From NCBI GenBank assembly GCA_949358305.1, contig OX442314.1:46694581-46758580 (forward strand): a stretch of DNA of 64,000 nt, read 5' to 3'. Source of the stretch: Strigamia acuminata (Eukaryota > Arthropoda > Chilopoda > Geophilomorpha > Linotaeniidae). The position numbers and the translations under genes were made by a program. The notes under the pieces were generated by a model that did not search any database, was not told the DNA's origin, and was given only the letters and a program-made list of their open reading frames with translations. Position 1 is the stretch's first letter, and every line of letters begins with the position of its first letter. This document shows, piece by piece, positions 13,152-21,175 of this stretch.

Positions 13152-13165
13152 CGTCCCTCCTCCAG
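13152..13165 (-). other. Polypurine tract
   Basis: On the minus strand CTGGAGGAGGGACG directly abuts the TGTGG start of the 3' LTR: the expected position and composition of the plus-strand DNA primer. Confidence 0.75.
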
Positions 13166-13196
13166 CTTCGATCTCGGATCGGAGCGATCTCAAATT

Positions 13197-15983
13197 TTAT
13201 CGTTCTCCTCTGCGGAGCGCCGGCAATACACCTCTGCATGGGCGGAGGATAACCGGTGGTACTGCCGGTGGCGGCGGTGGTAAATCCGGGGGCAGGGAGG
13301 TTGTCAGATCCGCCGGATTCTGCCGCTCATTGATGAAATATTGCGGGTGACCACCGACGGGTTCGCTGATCAGTCCCGTACGCTCATGGATCCAAATCCG
13401 GGTAGATGCAGGGAATCGGTCTGGAACGAGTCGAATCCTTCGCGACTCGGCGCTCGATCCGGGCTTCCTGTGGGCCCGTAGGATACGGCGATGGAAGACG
13501 GCGTCCATGGTAGATCGGGCCTCTCCATTTAGCCATTTGAGGATCGACTCGCCATGATCATCGGAGTCAATGGTGCGCTGTCGCGTGAGCTCCGACATCT
13601 GAAGGAATGGATACTCCACTCCCAACCTCAAGTAAAGCTGCGCTGCTGGGGGCGGCGGAGGCGATGGAGGAAGTGGAATCTCCATGGGACTCTCCAACGG
13701 TGGCGTAGCCGGCTCTGTTGCAAGAGCGGCCAGCTCTGCCGCTGGTGGTGAAGGAGAGGGCAGCGGAGGAGTTCGTGGTCCTCGGTTGGAGCGCTTCGGA
13801 ATCAATTTGGGTCGATTCGCGTACCGCTTCTCCTTCGGGAATACCGGCTTTGGGGTCGGTATGTATGGTTGGACCGCCGCCTCTGGGGGGGCGGTCACGA
13901 TGGCCTGTGGTAGGCTCGCTGCCGTTCCCGGTATCTCCGGAGCCTCCCGAATTGTTCGCAACAAGGAAGGGTGGACTCCGGGGTCCCGGTAGCGGAATGC
14001 CAACGAACGCATCTTTGAAAACTGCAGGCCTGGGTTCTCCGTATTTCTGGCCAGGTCGAAGCGCAGCGAGGCGGGCTCAGGAGTCCATCCGGCCCATACC
14101 TGGTACAACGCCCGAGGAAGGTGAACTCCCTCACGGTCGACGATTGTCCAGGCCGCCATAGCTTGCCGACTGTCCAAGAAGACGCCCAGGGACAACAGCT
14201 GGGCCATTACGTTCGTCACAGCCAAATTCAAGCTGCTCCGATGGCAGGGGTGAGCGCGGTCTGGATTGTCACTGAATTGTTGTGACAGTTTCCGCATCTG
14301 CTCGATTGCCCAATTGATGTGATGAGTTTGGGCGGCGTCGGCCTGTCGTATGGCCAACTCGGCATTCGCGGGGATCTCGTATTCGGCCAGATATTCCTGT
14401 AGTTCGCTGAGTGGAGGATAGGCCGCTTCACGCTGGCATCTGGCGTCCATCTCCCGCCGCGCGTACCACTCGGCGTTGCGATAAGGTCGATACACTCGTG
14501 GCGTTGGGGGTGACGGTGGACGGCCCAACCCGGGTAGGTCGTCGTATCTGACCCGTTTGGGAGTGGGATCTCCCACCGGAATCATCCGGGGAGGGGTCCA
14601 CGCGGTCACGGCTGGGTTTGTACCCTCGAGGAGTGGCGGCCATCGCAGTTGCACCTGTGGGGGCACAAGCGCGGTTGGCACAGCCGGTGTTGAGCCCGAC
14701 GGCCGGTTGGCCGCGTATCCTCGGAAGGCGTTCTTCAATGCCACGGCCAGATCCTGCTTCGTAACCGGTCCATCCTTATCCGACTCATCTTGGGACATTT
14801 GTTCCTCCGTCAATTCTCCCAAATCGATCTCCGCTTGGAGCCTGGATGGCCCAGCCGTGGGTCCGAGACTTCGGGGTTCGGATCTTTTCACGGCGGCCAT
14901 CTCTCGCTCTTTCTCCAATCCTTTAGCGATCAGAGACTGTGCACGCATCTTCTGTCGTATTTTACGCTTCCGATTCCTCCTGGTGCTGGCTGCGACGGAC
15001 CTTCGTTGGACCGTCCTCTGGGGGACGTCCGTCGGAGAATCCGGTCTCTGGTGTGATGAGACGGTTCGTCGCGACGAGGACTGATCTGACGACTGTGTGG
15101 TAATCGCCATAAACAACGAGGATCTTTTCTTTCCTCGATCTCGGTGTGTCTCGGTCCTCGCAGCCCAGTGGGCGGAAGATTCGACTGTTCGCTCAGCCCG
15201 CGCGTCGTCTGGCGAGGCAGGCTCGAGCGTTACTACTCGGCGACACTCCGAGCGCACGACAACTCGAGTTCGGGAACTGGAGCTGCTCGAGCGGCTGCGG
15301 TAGTCGCGACTTGTTGACGGGCCGGCCTCTATTGGGGAGACGGCCTGTCTTCTTTGTGCGGGTCCGCGTGGAGCGGACTCCGCCGGACGCTTCGATCTTC
15401 TGTGATGGCGGCGACTTCCCAGGATACCAGCGTGGTATAACTGCCACATCTCAGACTGCGTGGCCGTAAAATTCGCCGGTGGTATCCATCTGGGTGTCAG
15501 ATGGTCTTCTTCGATGTCGCGAAGCCATCTACGGATTTCTTCGGGGGAGAAACCGTTTCTCTCGAGAACTCGGGTTACTCCGTGAGTCTCGGTGCGCTTT
15601 AAGCGTTCGATCTCGTCGTCCACTATTCTCTGGCGGGCTGCCAAGGTCGGGGCCTCGCGCCACCTGTGGGAGGTGTGCAGCTCGGCCACCGTGTCTGGGT
15701 AAGCCTCTTCCAGATACCCGGAGTAAACGGGGCTCGGCGGATCCGCATCGGGTGGGATCCGCGGCCCCACTCGCTCCCTCATCTCCTTCGTCATGCACTC
15801 GACCAGCGTTTTCGATCGCTCGAATTTTTCTTCGAGGGTCCTGGAATACATCAATCGAATTTTCCAGGCGCTGGTCTCCGCAGGATAGGCCTGCCGCAGG
15901 TAAATCGGCAGGGCTCCGCGAAAGATGTTGTTGGCGGTTGACGCCGTCGGAGGCAGGGCGTCCCACGATTCTAGCGGGTCGAC
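13197..15983 (-). CDS. Accessory protein of the LTR element, main exon
   Basis: About 928 codons downstream of pol, ending 45 bp before the 3' LTR. The open frame continues upstream of the first ATG to a strong splice acceptor (TTATTCAG, AG at 15984-15985), and the phase matches the small exon at 16543-16659, giving about 967 residues in total. Features: a Trp/Pro-rich start, an Arg/Ser tract (RSRSSSSSSR), basic segments resembling nuclear-localisation signals, a central predicted-helical region (from LQEYLAEYEIPANAELAIR to MRSLAFRYRD), then long proline-rich stretches. No signal peptide, membrane segment, furin site, zinc knuckle or enzyme motif is seen, so although it sits where env would be it does not look like an envelope protein. 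Low Cys content. Function unknown; a nucleic-acid-binding or Gag-like accessory role is only inference. Confidence 0.75.
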   Translation of the reverse strand, partial: VDPLESWDALPPTASTANNIFRGALPIYLRQAYPAETSAWKIRLMYSRTLEEKFERSKTLVECMTKEMRERVGPRIPPDADPPSPVYSGYLEEAYPDTVAELHTSHRWREAPTLAARQRIVDDEIERLKRTETHGVTRVLERNGFSPEEIRRWLRDIEEDHLTPRWIPPANFTATQSEMWQLYHAGILGSRRHHRRSKRPAESAPRGPAQRRQAVSPIEAGPSTSRDYRSRSSSSSSRTRVVVRSECRRVVTLEPASPDDARAERTVESSAHWAARTETHRDRGKKRSSLFMAITTQSSDQSSSRRTVSSHQRPDSPTDVPQRTVQRRSVAASTRRNRKRKIRQKMRAQSLIAKGLEKEREMAAVKRSEPRSLGPTAGPSRLQAEIDLGELTEEQMSQDESDKDGPVTKQDLAVALKNAFRGYAANRPSGSTPAVPTALVPPQVQLRWPPLLEGTNPAVTAWTPPRMIPVGDPTPKRVRYDDLPGLGRPPSPPTPRVYRPYRNAEWYARREMDARCQREAAYPPLSELQEYLAEYEIPANAELAIRQADAAQTHHINWAIEQMRKLSQQFSDNPDRAHPCHRSSLNLAVTNVMAQLLSLGVFLDSRQAMAAWTIVDREGVHLPRALYQVWAGWTPEPASLRFDLARNTENPGLQFSKMRSLAFRYRDPGVHPSLLRTIREAPEIPGTAASLPQAIVTAPPEAAVQPYIPTPKPVFPKEKRYANRPKLIPKRSNRGPRTPPLPSPSPPAAELAALATEPATPPLESPMEIPLPPSPPPPPAAQLYLRLGVEYPFLQMSELTRQRTIDSDDHGESILKWLNGEARSTMDAVFHRRILRAHRKPGSSAESRRIRLVPDRFPASTRIWIHERTGLISEPVGGHPQYFINERQNPADLTTSLPPDLPPPPPAVPPVILRPCRGVLPALRRGER

Positions 15984-16542
15984 CTGAATAATTTTAGATC
16001 ACAAGATTAATATAATAAATCCCAGTTAACGATGGGGATCAGAAATATGCTCAAGATCGACGGTGGCAGCAACTCCTTTCTTTTGTTGCGGCCGTCGGTC
16101 TTATTTTCTTGTTTCGCAGTTCTGCGATGATCTCCGCCGTCGTAGCGCTGATCCAACACTACTTTTGAACTCAGGTGATCCGCTTTTAGGAAGGGGTCGC
16201 AGGCAAAACCAATCGTTAAATTTTTAATTTTACGTTAAACTTTTTTATTTTAATTCTAATCGTATTTTAATTTACTACGATGTTTAAATTTAAAAGAAAG
16301 AAAACCTTTAGTTTTGGTTTTGGTTTGCCACGACGCCATTCCGCGAACACTTCCTTTGTTCTAGTTTTTTGGCGGCCTTGACTCCGAGGTGAATCTGGGT
16401 CCACTCTCGGGTTTTTAGCCAGCCTTAAATCAACAATAAAACAGAAAGAAATATATCAGTCACAAGTCACGCTCCAATCTGGGTTGGATGCAACAGATTC
16501 AAAGAATTATGTGATTTCTCTGGGGAAATCACACTAATTTAC
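15984..16542 (-). other. Intron of the accessory gene
   Basis: 559 bp between donor CAG|GTAAAT (GT at 16541-16542) and acceptor TTATTCAG (AG at 15984-15985), minus strand. Frames on both sides are in phase 0. The interior has stops in all minus-strand frames, consistent with removal by splicing. Confidence 0.65.
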
Positions 16543-16659
16543 CTGCAACGGCGGTTGTTCGTCCCAATTCTCATCTTCTTCTGCATTTACGATTAGGCCG
16601 TCGCTCTCGTCTCTCGACGATGCGCTCGGCTCTAATCGTGGGTTGCGTCGATCGGCCAT
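16543..16659 (-). CDS. Accessory protein of the LTR element, first coding exon
   Basis: 39 codons from ATG (16657-16659) to a consensus donor. The segment is acidic (EEDENWDEQPP near its end) after a basic Arg-rich start. The ATG has an A at -3 and G at +4, a favourable context. The exon sits in the ~1-kb gap between the end of pol and the main exon, so its transcript must arise by splicing from the 5' LTR or from an internal promoter; a candidate acceptor upstream (CAATTCTCAG near 16771) is unproven. Confidence 0.6.
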
Positions 16660-17038
16660 TTCAATTTAGGAAAATGAAGTTTTGTTTGAGAGGTCTTTGT
16701 TTTCTCTTTGGGGAGAAGCAAAAAACACGTCTCGTCGTGTTAAAAACAGTCGGAAACTGGGCCTATCGACGCTGAGAATTGTGGGTCTCGAACGCGTCTC
16801 GTATTTTGCGAGATCCGCCGTGCTGGCAATGACGCTACGGGGTCGACCGCGTGGTTTCATTGTCACGTGGTCGCCCGATACGTCATAACTTCTCGTCTGT
16901 TAGTGGTGACTGCGACAATTCGTTGCGAAGTTTGGACTTAGCCAAATTTTCGCGTCTTAACATGTGCAGCAGCTCTCGTAAGTACATCTTTCTATTTTAC
17001 AAGGCCTCCGCTCCATGTTACCACATTTTCTTTTATTT

Positions 17039-20000
17039 TTAGTTCTTCCCCACGACTTTGCCGTCCCGAATGAACGGATTATTGCTTCGTCGTGGTCGAA
17101 GGTTGATTTTCGACGTGCTCGTAGATCGTGACTCTACTTGCTCGTTCATCTCCGATGTGTTGGCATTTTTCTCATTATTAATTTTTTTATTTTCTATTTC
17201 AGAAGTACATTCTTCTGCTTCCTCCCTCTCCGAAATTGCTTGCTCCGGCTGAGTTGGAGCCTCGTCGGCTGGGAATTCGGCGTCGAAGAATTCGTCCTCG
17301 TTCTCCGCTATATCTTCAGCTTCATTTGTTTTTTGGAACGTGTCGACCATGGTGCCCCCTTGGCCGCTGTGTGTCTGACCTTCCAGCCAGATTTCTTGGG
17401 GAAACTCTGGCAGATATGGCCTTAAATCTCGGCCATGTATCGACTGAAAATTTTTGTTGTCCTCTAAGCGGCGTAGTTGGTATGCGTTGCCGCCGTGTTC
17501 GGCCACAATTACATAGGGACCGTCCCTCTTGTCGGCTAAACCGGCGGCGATGCCCCTCGCTGCATTGGACAACGTGTGTGCCTCCTTCCACACTAGATCA
17601 TTTACTTTAAAGTTCGCGAAAGGGAGATCGCCTTCTTTATCTGCGATTCTCTCTCTCATGTTGAAAATATGCGCCATCATATGCTGGTATGTGTCGGATA
17701 TAGTCTGTTCCAACCGGCACACGTACTCATGTGGGCTCGATGGGTCTAATACGTTAACAGCTTCGGCAACGCGTGGGTCCCATGGCATCCTTAATTCGCG
17801 GGCGAAGTTGAGGTACGCCGGTGAGAATTCGCGTGTTCTTGACACGGTTGAGCAAATGCTGAAAGCGATTTCTCGCAGGTATTCTTCCCATCGATTGTGA
17901 ATATCGGTGAATACTGTCAGCGCATATTTTATGTCTTTATTTAATCTCTCGACTGGATTTGTCTGAGGATTATACGTGGAGGTGTTCGATGTATCCATTT
18001 TAAATTTTCTACAGAAGTCCTTATATATTCTTGATCGGAATTGGGGGCCGTTATCCGAAATGAGTTTTCTGGGAAACCCAAATCGCATTGCCACGTCGTA
18101 AAGGCACTCGACTATGTTTTCGGCCGAGGGCTTTACGAGGGCGTACAGCTCCGGCCATCGGGTGGCCACATCCATAATTACGAGAATATACATGTTCTTG
18201 TTTCCCGTTGTGGGCTTGGGGCCCATCAAGTCTATGCTTAGGCAGTCAAACGGTGCGTAGGGTCCGAGAGACATGGCGTTTCTGGCCACTTTATCTCGCG
18301 GTCTGCACGCTTGGCACCGGGGGCAGTGTCGGATAAATTTCGTTATCTTTTGCCGCGCGCCCGGCCAGAAGAAAAGTTGTTTTACTCGATAAAGGGTCCT
18401 CGCCACGCCAGAATGGCTGGCGAGCGGGTGTCCGTGCATCAGCCACAACAGTCGGGTGTGCAGCGATGTCGGCACGACCACTTTAACCGAGTTTCCCGCT
18501 CCGCTGAGGTCATCTTGAAACGTCGGGTGGTATTTTACCAGGAGTTCATCATCTATGAGGTAGCTTGTTGCTTCCTTGACGAACTGTTTTCGGCGGTGGG
18601 GGTTTGTCATCCCTTCCGGAAATTCGCCGTTTAGCAAATATTGTGTTATAATTTGACATTTTGCGTCTGCTGCCTGGTGTTCGACGAACTCACGTCTCGT
18701 GGGTGGAGCGTATTGAGTTTTTTCTTCAATTTTTGCTGTGAAGGCGCGTAGTAGTGTTTTGTGGGTTTCTCCGGGGGGCGGAGGTTGAATTTCGGATGTT
18801 GAATTGTTCGTCCCAGCTGGCTGGTACGTTCGAGTCCAAAAACCACAAAACGTTCTATCTTCGGGCTCCATCACTGGTAGCTCGTTCGCCTTCCGCAAAC
18901 GCCATATTCTCCGTGGGGTCGGGCAGTACAAGAGGTGGGTGTCGTCCTCGCCGTCGTCGTCTGGTCCTTGGGGGTCAGAGGCTGGGGCTCTTGAGAGGGC
19001 GTCGGCCACATGATTGTACTTCCCGGGGCGGTACGTAATTGTTATATCGCACGCCATTAACTCCAGTTGCCATCGTGCGAGTCGGCCGGAAGGTTCCTTG
19101 AGTTTCATCAACCAGCTTAGTGCCTGGTGATCTGTCTGAACCTCGAAGTTCGTGTACTCCAGATAGTCGCGAAATTTCCGAACTGCCCAAATTACGGCTA
19201 GGCATTCTAGTTCCGTTGCCGTGTAATTTTTCTCCGCGCCCTGTATTTTTCTGCTTATAAACATACAGGGTACTTCCTGCGAGATTCCGTTGTACACGTG
19301 GGTCTGCAGAAGGGCTGCACCCAGTCCGATTTTACTCGCGTCGGTGAGCAACACGAACGGTCGGTTTAGGTCCGGCAATGGCATCTTTTCGACGTCAGCC
19401 AGCATTTGCTTGATAGTGCTAAATGCGGCCTCGCACTGGACCGTCCACTCAAACTCTTTATCCGTTCGTAAGAGATCCGTTATAGGCGCGGCCACCTCAG
19501 CCAGATTAGAGAGTAGTCGGCCGAAGAAATTGACCATGCCCATAAATCTCTGGACACCTTTTATATCTTCGGGAGCGGGGAATCCGTTTATTGCCTTGAC
19601 CTTTTCGGGGTCAATCGCGATTCCCTCGACTCCTATTCGATATCCTAGGAAGGCAAGCTCTTTTCTGCAAAACTTGCTCTTCCCTGGATGGATGTGGAGT
19701 CCCGCCTTGGCTAGGCGAGAGACCACTCTGTCGATGTGGTCTATATGCTCTTCGAATGTGTCCGACGTTATTATGATGTCGTCGAGATACGCCCACACGA
19801 AGTCGTGAAGCATATCTCCCAACACGCTTTCGATCAATTTCTGGAACGTGCTCGGGGCGTTTACAAGCCCGAACGGCATCACGTTGAACATTAATCTTCC
19901 TATCGGGGAGTAGAAAGCCGTTTTCAGTTTGTCTTCGGGTTTGAGCTCCACTTGCCAATACCCCTTTGACAGGTCCATGGTGGTTACCCACTTAAATGGG

Positions 20001-20575
20001 CTCAGCTCCCAGAGAATCGAGTCTATAGACGGCATCTGAATCGGGTCTATAACTGTTATCGCGTTCAGGGGGCGATAATCAATGCATAGTCGAGGTTCCG
20101 AGCCTGGACGCATTACTAGGACGATCCGCATGGCGTATTCGCCCAGGGCTTGCGTTACTATGCCCTTGTCGAGTATGTCTTGGCACATTTGTGTCACAAT
20201 GTCCCTTTTTTGGGGGTTCATCCCCTTGTAAGGTACTCTAATCGGCTTGTCCGTGGTCAGGACTATTTCGTGCGTTGCTTCTGTTGTTCGACCGGGTGTC
20301 TTGGTCAGAATTCTTTCATGTTTCCGAAGCACTCGCCTCAGTAGCGATGCCTCGTTAACACGCAGTGCTGCCTCCTCGACCAGTGTGTCCACGACGTTAC
20401 TCCTCTGTAACTCCAGAGTGAAGGCTGCGAAATCGTAATCTTGGACGAATTTTCGCAATCCTCTTCCGTATTCCTCTTTGTCCTTGGCTTCGTCCAGTAA
20501 TTTTTGGGGAACTACGGGGACTGGCCGTTCTCCCTCGGGACTTATCCAGTTCCATGAACGGGTTATCGGGTTTGG
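17039..20575 (-). CDS. pol: Gypsy-type pol: reverse transcriptase, RNase H, integrase
   Basis: Open in frame from just after a UAG at 20576-20578 to 17039. Numbered from codon 20458, reverse transcriptase carries YLDD at about 223-226. RNase H follows with LLTDASKIGLGAALLQ near 370 and a His/Asp-containing DHQALSW. Integrase has an HHCC zinc domain (CPRCQAC near 708) and the D, D, E core (LSIDLMGP, ISDNGPQF, NPVERLNKD). The last ~100 residues form an acidic, Glu/Asn-rich tail. RT before integrase defines the Ty3/Gypsy order. It copies element RNA and integrates the DNA. All catalytic residues I can see are present, and no frameshift or internal stop occurs within the frame, fitting a young element. 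Confidence 0.95.
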   Translation of the reverse strand, partial: PNPITRSWNWISPEGERPVPVVPQKLLDEAKDKEEYGRGLRKFVQDYDFAAFTLELQRSNVVDTLVEEAALRVNEASLLRRVLRKHERILTKTPGRTTEATHEIVLTTDKPIRVPYKGMNPQKRDIVTQMCQDILDKGIVTQALGEYAMRIVLVMRPGSEPRLCIDYRPLNAITVIDPIQMPSIDSILWELSPFKWVTTMDLSKGYWQVELKPEDKLKTAFYSPIGRLMFNVMPFGLVNAPSTFQKLIESVLGDMLHDFVWAYLDDIIITSDTFEEHIDHIDRVVSRLAKAGLHIHPGKSKFCRKELAFLGYRIGVEGIAIDPEKVKAINGFPAPEDIKGVQRFMGMVNFFGRLLSNLAEVAAPITDLLRTDKEFEWTVQCEAAFSTIKQMLADVEKMPLPDLNRPFVLLTDASKIGLGAALLQTHVYNGISQEVPCMFISRKIQGAEKNYTATELECLAVIWAVRKFRDYLEYTNFEVQTDHQALSWLMKLKEPSGRLARWQLELMACDITITYRPGKYNHVADALSRAPASDPQGPDDDGEDDTHLLYCPTPRRIWRLRKANELPVMEPEDRTFCGFWTRTYQPAGTNNSTSEIQPPPPGETHKTLLRAFTAKIEEKTQYAPPTRREFVEHQAADAKCQIITQYLLNGEFPEGMTNPHRRKQFVKEATSYLIDDELLVKYHPTFQDDLSGAGNSVKVVVPTSLHTRLLWLMHGHPLASHSGVARTLYRVKQLFFWPGARQKITKFIRHCPRCQACRPRDKVARNAMSLGPYAPFDCLSIDLMGPKPTTGNKNMYILVIMDVATRWPELYALVKPSAENIVECLYDVAMRFGFPRKLISDNGPQFRSRIYKDFCRKFKMDTSNTSTYNPQTNPVERLNKDIKYALTVFTDIHNRWEEYLREIAFSICSTVSRTREFSPAYLNFARELRMPWDPRVAEAVNVLDPSSPHEYVCRLEQTISDTYQHMMAHIFNMRERIADKEGDLPFANFKVNDLVWKEAHTLSNAARGIAAGLADKRDGPYVIVAEHGGNAYQLRRLEDNKNFQSIHGRDLRPYLPEFPQEIWLEGQTHSGQGGTMVDTFQKTNEAEDIAENEDEFFDAEFPADEAPTQPEQAISEREEAEECTSEIENKKINNEKNANTSEMNEQVESRSTSTSKINLRPRRSNNPFIRDGKVVGKN

Positions 20576-20578
20576 CTA
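20576..20578 (-). other. In-frame UAG between protease and pol
   Basis: The protease frame (21070-20579) and the pol frame (from 20575) are the same frame (20578 and 20458 differ by 120) separated by this single UAG; codons after it (PNPITRSW...) remain open into RT. It is either a readthrough site, as between gag and pol of gammaretroviruses, or one recent nonsense change. Confidence 0.8.
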
Positions 20579-21174
20579 AATTTTCAGTTTTGCCATGATA
20601 TCCATCCCTAGGAGGAATACTTTGTCGTGGGATGGCAAGACTATGAAGGGGTGGGACAGGTTCCCCCCCTTCCAGTCGATCATGATGCGAACTACGCCCT
20701 TCGGCTTGACGTAGCCGTTGGCGGTGAGTAATTCTACGTTCGCGTTCACTTGTGCCACCTTTTTTCCAATATCCAAGTCCTTTACTATATCTTCGGATAT
20801 GAATGAGCGGTCCGCTCCCGAGTCCAGCAGACCGAACATTTTCTGATTCTCTATCTCCACTGGTAGCATACATAGAGTTTCGCAATGTGCTTTCGTAACA
20901 TTGCAGTGAAATACGCGTAGTGTCTGGGGCTCAACCTCCAGATTGAACGGAAGGTCCGTCCAATCCATGTCGACCTCCGGTTTCGTTCTCACTTGCATAC
21001 TCGTTAACGTCACTTTTTCCTCCTTCTTCGGAACGGCCTGTATGCGGTCTTTGATCTGCGCCTCTGCCAAGGCATGACCTGCGGGTCCAGTGTGATATTT
21101 CTTCTTTTTAATTTCCGCGGCTGGCGCAGACGAAGCTGAATTTATTTCGGCGACGCCTGCGCTTGGGAGTTTTT
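20576..21174 (-). CDS. pro: Retroviral-type aspartic protease of the LTR element
   Basis: Translated in the -1 frame relative to gag. The frame is open from the slippery site at 21169-21175 through to the UAG. The active-site motif LLDSGADRSFI sits about 80 residues after the first start-like codon at 21070, and a hydrophobic GMDI follows near the end, both typical of pepsin-like retrotransposon proteases that cut Gag-Pol. Length (~165 residues plus a linker of about 35) is normal. No good ATG begins it, which supports production by frameshifting. Confidence 0.85.
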
Positions 21175-21175
21175 T
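21124..21175 (-). promoter_or_regulatory. -1 ribosomal frameshift signal (gag to protease)
   Basis: The minus strand has the canonical heptamer A AAA AAC in the gag frame (21169-21175, codons GCA AAA AAC). Six bases downstream is a 9-bp stem: arm GCGCAGGCG (21154-21162) pairs with CGTCTGCGC (21124-21132), one pair being G-U, across a 21-nt loop. Slipping one base back enters the protease frame, which is open from that point. Gag stops 25 bases after the heptamer. Confidence 0.85.

Noticed and set aside
13197-15983. Envelope protein
   Set aside because: The position downstream of pol suggested env, but there is no signal peptide, transmembrane segment, cleavage site or Cys-rich ectodomain.
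13718-15991. Long plus-strand open frames (for example 13718-14161, 14557-15084, 15479-15991)
   Set aside because: They are antisense shadows of the GC-rich accessory-protein exon, with Arg/Gly/Ser-biased composition and no independent starts or domains.
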